From positions 1 to 37,140 of the forward strand of contig CAYZRS010000054.1 of NCBI GenBank assembly GCA_964480915.1: DNA of 37,140 nucleotides, given 5' to 3'. Source of the stretch: CAWGCE01 sp964480915 (GTDB lineage Bacteria > Planctomycetota > Planctomycetia > Pirellulales > Pirellulaceae). How positions within the stretch are numbered: the first letter of the stretch is position 1; every line of letters begins with the position of its first letter. The position numbers were made by a program, and so were the translations under genes. Positions 26,028 through 34,806 of the stretch are shown here, piece by piece. The notes beneath the pieces are model-generated. The model saw only the letters and a list, made by a program, of their open reading frames with translations. It made no database searches and was not told the DNA's origin.

Positions 26028-26142
26028 GAGAACACTCTTCAGTTCATCTAGTAGAAAAGAGACCGGCGATTCGGATAGTATAGCTCGCCAAGTGGCCGGA
26101 GGGCCCTCTTCTTGTCAGCGATTCGAATCGACTTTTTGCCCG

Positions 26143-26688
26143 TTAATCGTTGAGTTCGCGATATCTGGACTTCAGTGCCTCGTAGAACGCCTGCTTACGT
26201 GCACGCTGCTCGGCAGACGATGAATCGAGATAAGAACGCTCATACATGGTCTTGGCTTTTTGATCGCTCTGTGCCTGCTCGGTTCCGCTGACAGACTTTT
26301 TCGCCGGCTGCCCTGCTCGCCACTTTTCCTTTGCCGCCATCTTTTGTTCCCATGCGAGTAGTTCTTTATCCAAGATTCGCTCTTGCGACTCTTTCGAATC
26401 GGCTGCGAAAAACGCCTCGACGGCCGGGTTGGGTTGGTCCTTCGCGGCAGTCTGTTTTTCGCGAATGATGAGTTGCTTTTCAGCGGGCGACAGTTCGGCC
26501 CAGCTTTTCATCACCGCATCCCAATTTGCGGTCACTTTCTCTGCCGTCGAATCACGTTTCGTTTCGGCAACCAGCGACCTGAACTGCTGCAGCCGTGACG
26601 ATTCGCGTTGACGAGCGGCGATGCCGATCCCGAGCGAGGCGGCCAGGAGAACAAGGGCGATCACTTTGTGAATTCGATACCGTTTCAT
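26143..26688 (-). CDS. Small membrane-anchored helical protein of unknown function
   Basis: A 181-aa protein. Residues 9-25 are hydrophobic (VIALVLLAASLGIGIAA) after a basic start, so it is a signal anchor or signal peptide. The rest is highly charged and mostly Glu/Lys/Ala/Gln, predicted helical ('LSPAEKQLIIREKQTAAKD', 'EQRARKQAFYEALKSRYREL'). There is no recognised domain. Its ATG lies 9 bp after the DUF4286 gene's stop, indicating co-transcription with DUF4286 and the ABC ATPase. Confidence 0.78.
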   Translation of the reverse strand: MKRYRIHKVIALVLLAASLGIGIAARQRESSRLQQFRSLVAETKRDSTAEKVTANWDAVMKSWAELSPAEKQLIIREKQTAAKDQPNPAVEAFFAADSKESQERILDKELLAWEQKMAAKEKWRAGQPAKKSVSGTEQAQSDQKAKTMYERSYLDSSSAEQRARKQAFYEALKSRYRELND

Positions 26689-26697
26689 GGACTTGCT

Positions 26698-27006
26698 CTA
26701 AGTGGTCGCCACGATGGTCGCGACGCTCCGCGAGTACTCCAACCCCAGCTCGAGGGGAAATTTCCGCAACCCTTCGCTTCGCAGCGTCGGAGCCGACTGT
26801 TGCTCATACCGGGTAAAAGCATCGCGATTCGGAAAGAGATAGCGTACTTCACAACGAAGTTCCGATTCAAACTGAACGACCTGACCTGACAACGCACCGC
26901 CCCGCTGGACGTCGGCCAAATGCTCGTCCTGCAGCCAAGCGATCCAGTCTCGCATGACGTTGGCATCGGTAAAACGACAACCGACGGTGTAAGCAATCTG
27001 CGTCAT
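26698..27006 (-). CDS. DUF4286 family protein
   Basis: A 102-aa soluble protein resembling DUF4286: an N-terminal beta strand 'IAYTVGCRF', then 'WIAWLQDEHLADV' (the family's W-x2-W-x3-H pattern is largely kept), and a C-terminal 'SAPTLRSEGLRKFPLELGLEYSRSV'. The fold is expected to be a ferredoxin-like alpha/beta dimer; the function is unknown. It starts 2 bp after the ABC ATPase stop codon, so it is almost certainly translated from the same message. Confidence 0.82.
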   Translation of the reverse strand: MTQIAYTVGCRFTDANVMRDWIAWLQDEHLADVQRGGALSGQVVQFESELRCEVRYLFPNRDAFTRYEQQSAPTLRSEGLRKFPLELGLEYSRSVATIVATT

Positions 27007-27008
27007 GG

Positions 27009-28157
27009 TTAGCTCACACTCATCGCAGCAGGCAAAGTCAAATTGGCACCGTACTCGACCACCGTATCGCCATCCCTTTGATTCGGCGCGAAGAGATGTA
27101 GATCGGCCGCTTGCGCGTAGAGCGTGACCGCAGCGCCGGGGCGCGTCTCTGCCGTTGGAACTCGGCAGACCAATTTTTCACCGCCGGCAAGCGTTACGAA
27201 GAGATCCATCGTGGGACCCAAAATCTCAACGACGTCGACGGTGGCTGAAACCGAAATGGCAGACGAGTCACGATCCCCCGTCACGGTGATCCCTTCGGGT
27301 CGCATGCCAAGTACCACGGCGCGTCCCGATTCTTCTCGGATTGTATCGAAGCGTGCATCGCCCAGGTCGGCTCGGACACCGGCCGAAACGAAGGCTAGGT
27401 CGCCGCCACTTCCGGCCAATTTGCCATCCACAAAATTCATCGGCGGCATGCCGACAAACCCGGCCACAAAGCGATTCACCGGGTGGCGATAAACCTCAAG
27501 CGGCGTCCCACTTTGATGGATTCTCCCACCATTCATGACAACGACTCGATCGCCCAGCGTCATGGCCTCTTCTTGATCGTGCGTCACGTAAATCGTTGTC
27601 GTTCTGAGATCTTGTTGCAATTTTTTTAGCTCGGCACGTGTGGTAACGCGCAGCTTGGCATCAAGGTTTGAAAGAGGCTCATCAAACAAGAACACTTGCG
27701 GCTTCCGAACGATCGCACGTCCTACCGCGACTCGCTGACGTTGCCCACCGGACAATTGACGAGGCCGGCGATTGAGCAATTCTTCCAAACCCAACGTCTT
27801 GGCCGCCCATTGCACACGTTCTTCGATTTGCGACTTGGGAACCTTCCGCAGTTTCAACGCAAAGGCCAAGTTCTTATAGACCGTCATGTGGGGATAGAGC
27901 GCGTAATTCTGAAAGACCATCGCGATGTCCCGATCCTTCGGTGCCACATCATTCACGATCCGATCGCCAATCTTGATCGTGCCACTGGAGATATCCTCCA
28001 GTCCAGCAACCATCCGCAGCGTGGTCGTCTTTCCACAACCGGAAGGACCGACGAGCACAACAAACTCATGATCGGCAATCTCCAGATCGACGTTCTTGAC
28101 TGCATGGACATCGCCCGTGTAGATCTTGTTGACGTCTTCAAGTCGCACTTCGGCCAT
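27009..28157 (-). CDS. ABC transporter ATP-binding protein, MalK/UgpC type
   Basis: A 382-aa ATPase of the carbohydrate-importer (CUT1) class. Walker A is GPSGCGKTT (37-45), the Q-loop Gln is at 83, the signature LSGGQ at 135-139, Walker B 'VFLFDEP' with Glu160, and the H-loop His193 in 'VTHDQEEAMTL'. The C-terminal regulatory TOBE-like domain (about 240-370) includes 'VLGMRPEGITV'. No permease or binding-protein gene is adjacent, so it may serve transporters elsewhere, as MsmX/MalK-type ATPases can. It is followed with 2 bp spacing by DUF4286. The start ATG has an A/G-rich upstream sequence but no strong Shine-Dalgarno. Confidence 0.95.
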   Translation of the reverse strand: MAEVRLEDVNKIYTGDVHAVKNVDLEIADHEFVVLVGPSGCGKTTTLRMVAGLEDISSGTIKIGDRIVNDVAPKDRDIAMVFQNYALYPHMTVYKNLAFALKLRKVPKSQIEERVQWAAKTLGLEELLNRRPRQLSGGQRQRVAVGRAIVRKPQVFLFDEPLSNLDAKLRVTTRAELKKLQQDLRTTTIYVTHDQEEAMTLGDRVVVMNGGRIHQSGTPLEVYRHPVNRFVAGFVGMPPMNFVDGKLAGSGGDLAFVSAGVRADLGDARFDTIREESGRAVVLGMRPEGITVTGDRDSSAISVSATVDVVEILGPTMDLFVTLAGGEKLVCRVPTAETRPGAAVTLYAQAADLHLFAPNQRDGDTVVEYGANLTLPAAMSVS

Positions 28158-28295
28158 CAGGTTCTTTCTTTCAAGTCAGCGGGCGAATGCCGGGGGTTGA
28201 GCAACCAAACTTTAGTTTAGAGCGCCGGGCGGAAGCAAACCATTCCACGCACAGTCGCCGTTGCTGCCACACAATTTGGATCGCCTGAGGGTCGA

Positions 28296-29903
28296 TCATG
28301 AAGGCCACTTCGATTTCGCAGCGTTCAGCGGAGAATCGTCGTTCTGACCAAAATGGCGTTCTAAAATGGTCATCGCACCCAGGACCTTCCGGTCTCGCAG
28401 CGGCGTGCCCATGATCTGCACGCCGACCGGCAAGCCGGCCGAACCGAGTTCGACTTGCTGTGCCGAGCGGCCGATCGCATCGGCCGCCGGGTCTCGCGAA
28501 GATTCTTCGGCATGCCGGATACGAGAAGCGGCCACGACCCCCGCAGGCATATCGACAAGGTTCGCCAGGACGGCGTAGACGGCCGAAGTGACAAGATCAC
28601 TCGACTGACCATGAGCAAACGCTGGTAGGGCACAGGGCGGCAACAACAGCAAGTCGATCTTGTCTTGTTCCCAGCGCGATGAGAATTCGCTTTTCATCTG
28701 GTCCATGGCGACCGTCAGTTGCCAATACTCGTCCGTCGTTCGCTTCCTGGCCGCATCGACCATCAGTGCGGAATGGTGTTTTCCCTGTCGCCGCAAAGTC
28801 GCACTTGTCGCTCGGCGGAGGATGCTTGGCAACATTGCCACACGCAATAGCATCTGCAACCTGCCATCGACTTCGCTACCCGACAACTGCTTTCGCACCG
28901 CGACACCACCATCGGCGGAGAGCAGGCTGAAGAAGAGGTGCATCATGTGCTCGAAATCGGGCAACTCGAGCGTTGTCAACTCGGCTCCGCAGTCTTGCAA
29001 GGCTCGTCCCGCCTCATGGACGACTCGTTTGATCGCTGGCGACACCGGGAAAAATGGGTGATCATCCAGGATCGCCACGCGTGTTCCTGTGAGTCCTGCT
29101 CCTCGGCGTGGACCGTAGCGTCTGGCGGCAGGCGATGGTTTTTCTCGACCAAACTGAAATGCCAAAGCGATATCTTCGACGTTGCGAGCAAGGAACCCGG
29201 CAACGTTCGGAATCGCGTTCATTCCAGGTAACGCAAATTCGACGCCGTCGAGCGAAAGTTGGCGGCTGGTCGGTTTGAAAGAATGGATGCCGCAAAAATG
29301 AGCCGGCACTCGTAGGCTGCCGCCCAGATCACTGCCAACACCGAGTGCCGAGCAGCCGAGTGCGGTCGCGACCGCTTCGCCGCCACTGCTGCCCCCGCAG
29401 GTCCGTTCTTCATCCCAAGGATTTAGAGTCCGGCCAAAGCGAGGGTTATCGCTTTCGAGATAAAGTCCCAACTGGGGAATGTTGGTTTTCGCCAAGACGA
29501 TCGCGCCCGCGGAACGCAGCTTTTGAATCAGCCGAGCGTCTTTGGCAGCCGGCCGCTGTTCGGCAGCCGTCACTCCCAGATTCGTCGGCAGACCGGCAAC
29601 ATCAAAGCACTCCTTCACGGTGATGGGCACACCGAGCAGTGGTGGCAAGGCATCGTCCGAACCGCGGCGATCGTCGGCCGCTTGTGCTTCGGCCCGTGCT
29701 TCCGTGAACCGCGTTTGCGTGACCATCTGGAAGGTCGGCTGCAAAACTTCGATCCGAGCGATGTACGATTCGACCGCTTCGACCGCGGTGATCGATCCGT
29801 CCGATATCCTGCGAGCCAGCTCACCCGCTCCGAATCGGCATGGCTCTCGATTGGTCGAATCCGTTTCCATTGACTTCATGTCGTATTTTCTGGCCGAGTC
29901 CAT
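28296..29903 (-). CDS. Amidase-signature family hydrolase
   Basis: A 535-aa enzyme with the Ser-cisSer-Lys triad: Lys97 in 'PITVKECFD', Ser172 in 'CGGSSGGEA' and Ser196 in 'DLGGSLRVP', with the expected 24-residue Ser-Ser spacing. The surrounding 'AHFCGIHSFKPT' and 'LPVGVQIMG' are typical. The family includes fatty-acid amide hydrolases, other amidases and GatA. The lack of gatB/gatC neighbours and the divergent C-terminal half favour a stand-alone amidase. ATG 29903 is used here; ATGs at 29879 and 29870 are equally possible, as none has a clear Shine-Dalgarno. It begins about 25 bp after the acidic zinc-ribbon gene. Confidence 0.92.
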   Translation of the reverse strand: MDSARKYDMKSMETDSTNREPCRFGAGELARRISDGSITAVEAVESYIARIEVLQPTFQMVTQTRFTEARAEAQAADDRRGSDDALPPLLGVPITVKECFDVAGLPTNLGVTAAEQRPAAKDARLIQKLRSAGAIVLAKTNIPQLGLYLESDNPRFGRTLNPWDEERTCGGSSGGEAVATALGCSALGVGSDLGGSLRVPAHFCGIHSFKPTSRQLSLDGVEFALPGMNAIPNVAGFLARNVEDIALAFQFGREKPSPAARRYGPRRGAGLTGTRVAILDDHPFFPVSPAIKRVVHEAGRALQDCGAELTTLELPDFEHMMHLFFSLLSADGGVAVRKQLSGSEVDGRLQMLLRVAMLPSILRRATSATLRRQGKHHSALMVDAARKRTTDEYWQLTVAMDQMKSEFSSRWEQDKIDLLLLPPCALPAFAHGQSSDLVTSAVYAVLANLVDMPAGVVAASRIRHAEESSRDPAADAIGRSAQQVELGSAGLPVGVQIMGTPLRDRKVLGAMTILERHFGQNDDSPLNAAKSKWPS

Positions 29904-29927
29904 CAACCGCAAAGTGGGGATGCGACG

Positions 29928-32861
29928 TTAGTTGGTCGTCATCAAGTCGGTGGCCCAGATCACTTGGTCATCCAAGCCGTTATACCGTTTCAAATTTGAA
30001 GACGGATCGTTGACCAACACTCCAAACAAGACCGCTCGGTCTCCCGCTCCGAGAGATTCATTTCCTTGCGTTACGACGGTCACGACTTGCTCGGTTCCGT
30101 CCAACTGAACTTGAATCTCCTGAAGATCGCCAACCGCATTTTGCGACTGAACGGTCCCGGCCAACGCTACACCGCGTCCTTTTTCATGGACAATCCAGCT
30201 GCGGGCGCCCTTGCCAAGGAATCGCACTTGATTCCGATTCGCCGCGACCGAATTGAGAAAGCTACGGACTTCCACGAGAACCGATTCCGCATCACCACCG
30301 CGAGTCACCAATGTCGCCTGGTCAGCAAGACTGGCCAATTTTGTATAGAAGTCACGGGCCGCATTGAGCAATTCACTTTTACCACCGCCGTTCGCGGCGT
30401 CCAATGCAGCGGCAGAATCTTTGGCGCTGGCAAGTGCAGCGCCAACATCGTAATGCGAAAACGAATCGCCGTTTTCCAGACCGAGCCCAGCAAATGGCGC
30501 CATCGAGGCGACGAGCTCAGCATCGGTCGTCCCGGAGCCCTCCATCGACAAATCGGCATCACGAGCGCCCGAACCATCAGCGTCCATCGACAGATCGGCA
30601 TCGCGAGTTCCCGAACCGTCAGCGTCCATTGCCAGATCGGCATCACGAGCCCCCGAACCTTCAGCTTGTGCCGTCGTGCCCGATCCGCCCGACATATCGG
30701 TTGCAAAATCTCGTGTCGGTTCGTCGGGAACTTCGGATTCGGCCTGAGGACGAGCCGACGGAACGGTCGTGCGTCGTTTCAAGGGCGGCAACGTATTCCG
30801 CAAAGATTCGGGGACGGCAATCGCCAGCGCCGGAGGCATTAACGGAGCCAACCCGAGCGGATCCTTCTTCAACGCCCACCAGAGGACACCCTGCGCGATC
30901 CCCAATCCCAAGATGCCACCGACGGCCAATTTGACAAGGTCGAAAGCCAGATTGCGTTTACGCGGAACGACGGGGGCGACCGACATTTTGCCATCACCCG
31001 GCGTCACCATTTCAAATGGCTTCGTCGCAGCAACTCCGGCGGGCGCCGCATCAGCCAAGGATGGGTCGACCGGTGCGAGTTCCATGTCGTCTTCGATTTC
31101 ATCTGGATTGAAGGCGGGACGAGCAGCGTCTTCGAAATCGATGCTGATATCATCGGACACCTCATCATCAACCCGGTCGAAAACGATCTCCGGCACCTCT
31201 TCTTCCTCTTTATCGCCTGAAGCGAATGCGGCGGCGCCCATGGCGGCCGCTCCGGCAGCCGCGGCACCCAGCCCTGCCCCTAGATCGTCCAGCAGCGAAT
31301 CTTCCTCCACCGGTTCGACACTAGGCGGGTCCAGTGCAGGCGGATCGATATCAAAGGTAATTTCTCCCAGATCGTTTTCTGGGACTTCCAAGCTTGGTGT
31401 TTCGGCAGCCGGCGTGAAATCGGATCCTGACGATTCCATTTCAATCGCATCTTCATTGAGGAACGTCCCAGGATGCCCATAGGGTAGCTTCACTTCTGGT
31501 TCCGCTGTCAATTCTTCAGCCCCGTCCACGTCGTCCACTTCGACACCAAAGTCCATCGACTCGGCTCCGTCGTCGACAGCGGCGACCGGTGTGCCAAAAT
31601 CGATTTCGGCCGGCTCTTCCGCCGCAACCTCGGCATCGAGCCCGAAGTCGATCTCGTTTGGCGTGTCTTCCTCGAGTTCGGCAACGGTTTCGATTTCGCT
31701 GCCATCCAAAATATCTTCGGCGGGCTTGTCAAATTCGAGCGGCTCGTCGCTGGCCTCTACGAGCGGCACTTCGGCTTCTTCCGCCGGCGCGTCGAAGGAG
31801 AACTCTTCTGGCTCACTCGCGGCAAATGGCTCTTCCGAAATTCCGGCAGCTTCAGAAAACTCCGTAACGTCTTCTACGCCGGCGACCTCTTCGATCTCCA
31901 CGCTTTCAACGACCGGTTCCTCTTCATCGAGAAAAGAAAACTCGTCCGTCGTCGATGCTGCCGGTGGAGATGCTGCGAGGTTCAACTCATCTGACGCTTC
32001 ATCTTTGCTATCGGCCAGGCCGTCAGCGGCCAATTCGATTTCGGCTTCGGCTGCGGGCTCGATATCGGCCAGCGACAAAGGCGCGTCGGCCTCGTCCAGC
32101 ACGGCAGGCTCATCGGTGAAGCTGCCCAGCGTGAGTTCGTCGGACGTCGCGTCGACAGGATTCGTTTCGTCAGCGAGACCTGCGGCCGCGTCGTCTGGCG
32201 ATTGGTCCTCGTCTTCATCATCGCCGCCGCCAGCGAGCGCCATGCCTCCGATCGCCAGCCCGGCGCCGGCGCCGACAATCCCTTTCGCTTTGTCCAACAA
32301 TTCTGACACTTCCTCGTGCAGGGAAGCTTCCGAAGGTCCGTCATCCAAGTCGGCCGCTTCGCGAACTTCTTCGGCTGCTGCCTCGAAGTCGATGGTCTCT
32401 CTATTTTCTTCGCCCACTGAAGACAACCCAAAATCGTCAGCTGCCGCTTCGATCGATTCGCCCACGGATTCGGTAGCCGCAGATTCGGCTGTCGGCGACA
32501 ATTCCGCATCGTCCGGATCGAGCAATCGAAACTCGTCCTCTTCCGCCTCCACCGCCGGTTCTTCGATCGATAATTCACTCGGCGTGGACGGTTGGTCATC
32601 GTCTTCGTGCGTTGCCAATTCCTCTTCAATCGAAAACGCCGTTTCTGGTTCCTTTTCCGGTTCCAGCAAGATGCCCCGCGCGAAGTCATCCTCTTCCACC
32701 GGCGTGACCTCTTCCTCTTCGCTGGCAGGTCCATTCTGGAATCCTGGCAACGGCGCCTTGAGTCGCAACACGGCTCCACAGGCAGAACAGTGATACGTTA
32801 GCCCGTCTTGGGAATCGTCTGGCTGGATCAAGTGGTTACATCGTGGACAATTGGGGGTCAT
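29928..32861 (-). CDS. Zinc-ribbon, acidic low-complexity, single-pass membrane protein
   Basis: A 977-aa protein. Residues 4-30 hold a zinc ribbon with CPRC and CSAC pairs, similar to MJ0042-type fingers. Residues about 35-600 are dominated by Glu, Asp, Ala and Ser, broken by Gly/Ala-rich hydrophobic islands ('GAGAGLAIGGMALAGGG' and 'GLGAAAAGAAAMGAAAF'). A membrane helix follows at about 637-660 ('LAVGGILGLGIAQGVLWWAL'), then a Pro/Arg linker, three 14-residue repeats of the type 'DGSGxRDADLSMDA', and a folded C-terminal region of about 200 aa ending 'VIWATDLMTTN'. Start ATG 32861 has GAGGAG (32876-32871) 9 bp upstream. The C-terminal region is probably extracytoplasmic. Function unknown. 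Confidence 0.85.
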   Translation of the reverse strand: MTPNCPRCNHLIQPDDSQDGLTYHCSACGAVLRLKAPLPGFQNGPASEEEEVTPVEEDDFARGILLEPEKEPETAFSIEEELATHEDDDQPSTPSELSIEEPAVEAEEDEFRLLDPDDAELSPTAESAATESVGESIEAAADDFGLSSVGEENRETIDFEAAAEEVREAADLDDGPSEASLHEEVSELLDKAKGIVGAGAGLAIGGMALAGGGDDEDEDQSPDDAAAGLADETNPVDATSDELTLGSFTDEPAVLDEADAPLSLADIEPAAEAEIELAADGLADSKDEASDELNLAASPPAASTTDEFSFLDEEEPVVESVEIEEVAGVEDVTEFSEAAGISEEPFAASEPEEFSFDAPAEEAEVPLVEASDEPLEFDKPAEDILDGSEIETVAELEEDTPNEIDFGLDAEVAAEEPAEIDFGTPVAAVDDGAESMDFGVEVDDVDGAEELTAEPEVKLPYGHPGTFLNEDAIEMESSGSDFTPAAETPSLEVPENDLGEITFDIDPPALDPPSVEPVEEDSLLDDLGAGLGAAAAGAAAMGAAAFASGDKEEEEVPEIVFDRVDDEVSDDISIDFEDAARPAFNPDEIEDDMELAPVDPSLADAAPAGVAATKPFEMVTPGDGKMSVAPVVPRKRNLAFDLVKLAVGGILGLGIAQGVLWWALKKDPLGLAPLMPPALAIAVPESLRNTLPPLKRRTTVPSARPQAESEVPDEPTRDFATDMSGGSGTTAQAEGSGARDADLAMDADGSGTRDADLSMDADGSGARDADLSMEGSGTTDAELVASMAPFAGLGLENGDSFSHYDVGAALASAKDSAAALDAANGGGKSELLNAARDFYTKLASLADQATLVTRGGDAESVLVEVRSFLNSVAANRNQVRFLGKGARSWIVHEKGRGVALAGTVQSQNAVGDLQEIQVQLDGTEQVVTVVTQGNESLGAGDRAVLFGVLVNDPSSNLKRYNGLDDQVIWATDLMTTN
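30541..30666 (-). repeat. Three tandem 42-bp repeats inside the zinc-ribbon protein gene
   Basis: Units at 30541-30582, 30583-30624 and 30625-30666 differ by only a few bases each and encode 14-residue Asp/Gly/Ser-rich units after the membrane helix. A degraded partial copy lies at about 30517-30540. High identity suggests recent expansion and possible length variation between strains. Confidence 0.85.
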
Positions 32862-32991
32862 CAACTCGCACTCCTCGTTTTCCGAAAAAGACCAGTCCTA
32901 ATTCTAACACCGGGTGAATCGGAGCTAAAGCATTTGCGCAAGTCGAACGGTCCCATTGGCGGGAGAAAACAAGACCGAACCAAGGAAAAAC

Positions 32992-34515
32992 TCACGCCAA
33001 CCCGTAAAGTGGACGCAGTTTGGCGCCCAGATAATTCATCAAAGGCTCGGAAGAAAGCGGCTGGCCACAGACGCGTTCGATCAAATCGGATGCCGTGTAC
33101 CGTTGCCCCTGCTGATGGACATTGGTCAGCAGCCAATCTCGCAACGGAGCAAACTCGCCTCGTTCGAACTGAGCCGCCAACCCGCCCAGGTCTTGATCGG
33201 CTTTGTCGTAGAGCTGAGCCGCGTATAAGTTGCCCAACGAATAGGTCGAAAAATAGCCAATCGCGGCGCTGCTCCAGTGGATATCCTGCAACACACCATC
33301 GGCGTTGCTCGGCGGAGTAATCCCCAAATAGTGTTCGTACTTTTCGTTCCACGCAGCCGGCAAGTCTTTGACGGCAAGCCGTTCGCTCACGAGTTCCCGC
33401 TCCAGCTCGAATCGAATGATAATGTGCAAGTTGTAAGTCGCCTCATCCGCTTCGACCCGAATCAGGCTGGGGCACACATTGTTGATTGCCCAAAAGAAAT
33501 CATCATCGCTCACGTCCGCCAGAGCGGTGGGGAACGCCGCTTTGGCTTTCGGCAACAGATGGTGCCAGAATGCTCGACTACGTCCGACCGAATTTTCCCA
33601 CAGACGGGATTGCGATTCGTGCACGCCAAGCGAACTGTATTTGCCCAACGGCAATCCGAATTGGTCGGCGCGCAGCCCTTGCTCATAGATCCCGTGTCCC
33701 GCTTCGTGCATCGTGCCAAAGAACGAACCGGGGAACCAGTGTTCATCGTAGCGCGTGGTGATGCGCACGTCGCTGGGCCCCATTGATTCGCAAAACGGAT
33801 GGTGTGTCACATCTAAGCGACCGCGATCGAAATCAAACCCAATCGCCGACGCCGCCATGATGCCAAATTCGCGTTGCGCTTCCACCGGAAAGCTGCGTTT
33901 CAAAATATCGACGGGTGCCACGCGTCCCGAACCGACGATCTCTGCCACGAAAGGCTGTAGCTTCGCACCCAACTCGTTCAGCACGTCCGCGACCTGTGCC
34001 GTCTTGGCTCCCGGTTCATACTCATCCAGCAACGCGTCGTAACGTTCGCCATCGTGGCCCAACGCATCGGCCTTCTCGCACACCAAGCTGACGATCTGTT
34101 CCAGCTGTGGACGGAAACTGGCAAAGTCATCTTGCTTCCGTGCCTCGACCCAAGCCTGCTGTCCTTCGACGGTGATCCGCGCAATTCGCTCGACCAGGTC
34201 CTGCGGCAACTTCGTCAGCTTGTCATACTCCCGGCGCAGGTTAGCGACCGTCGCTCCCACGTCGCTGGCCGGATCGGCCGCCTCGTCTGAGGCTTCGACC
34301 TCATTCAGCCAATCACCAACGCGAGGATCGACACAGCGACTGTGGACTAACCCGGCAAGCGTCGCCATCTGTTCTGCGCGAAATTCGCCAGCAGCCGTGG
34401 GCAGCAGGGTTCGCTCATCCCAGCCCAGCAGGCAGTTGATCGAGGCAAAGACACCGGTTTTCTTGGCATGTTCGCACAGTTGTTCGTACGTCGTGGTGGT
34501 TGTCGCGGTTGTCAT
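32992..34515 (-). CDS. M32-family metallocarboxypeptidase (carboxypeptidase Taq)
   Basis: A 507-aa zinc carboxypeptidase. HEXXH is HEAGH at 270-274 in 'FGTMHEAGHGIYEQ'; the M32-specific 'DVRITTRYDEHWF' (D-x-R-x-T, from 249) precedes it, and 'HESQSRLWEN' supplies the third zinc ligand Glu. The length matches the family (about 500 aa, mostly helical). It is cytoplasmic, with no signal peptide. The frame is open to 34671, but ATG 34515 ('MTTATTTTTYEQLCEH') gives the normal N-terminus; no strong Shine-Dalgarno is seen. It stands 131 bp upstream of the acidic zinc-ribbon gene on the same strand and is divergent from the bshB1-like gene. Confidence 0.95.
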   Translation of the reverse strand: MTTATTTTTYEQLCEHAKKTGVFASINCLLGWDERTLLPTAAGEFRAEQMATLAGLVHSRCVDPRVGDWLNEVEASDEAADPASDVGATVANLRREYDKLTKLPQDLVERIARITVEGQQAWVEARKQDDFASFRPQLEQIVSLVCEKADALGHDGERYDALLDEYEPGAKTAQVADVLNELGAKLQPFVAEIVGSGRVAPVDILKRSFPVEAQREFGIMAASAIGFDFDRGRLDVTHHPFCESMGPSDVRITTRYDEHWFPGSFFGTMHEAGHGIYEQGLRADQFGLPLGKYSSLGVHESQSRLWENSVGRSRAFWHHLLPKAKAAFPTALADVSDDDFFWAINNVCPSLIRVEADEATYNLHIIIRFELERELVSERLAVKDLPAAWNEKYEHYLGITPPSNADGVLQDIHWSSAAIGYFSTYSLGNLYAAQLYDKADQDLGGLAAQFERGEFAPLRDWLLTNVHQQGQRYTASDLIERVCGQPLSSEPLMNYLGAKLRPLYGLA

Positions 34516-34806
34516 GGGAGGCTCGGGGAATGGATCAAGGAAGTAAGCGGATGGGATGGGGAGACCGATGCGGCCACCAGTGATCACCTGCGGTAGGCCA
34601 TGAAGCTCACAAGGCTCCCGTCTTTCTTGCGAGTCGCTTCGAGCGCCGCGACGCAGTCCTTCCGATCGCATCAGCCGCTCTTACGATGCTAAGTTACGAC
34701 AACCGAAGGCCGTCGCAAAGCGGGCGAAAGGCGACGTCCCGACTTGCCAGCGGTGTTGGTTTGTTAAGATGGTTGACTGGTCACGCTAAATTCCAAGAAA
34801 GATCGC

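Noticed and set aside
31591..32793. 400-aa Ser-rich open frame opposite the acidic zinc-ribbon gene
   Set aside because: Ser-rich composition is what antisense reading of Glu/Asp/Ala codons gives; there are no motifs, and it is antisense to a well-supported gene.
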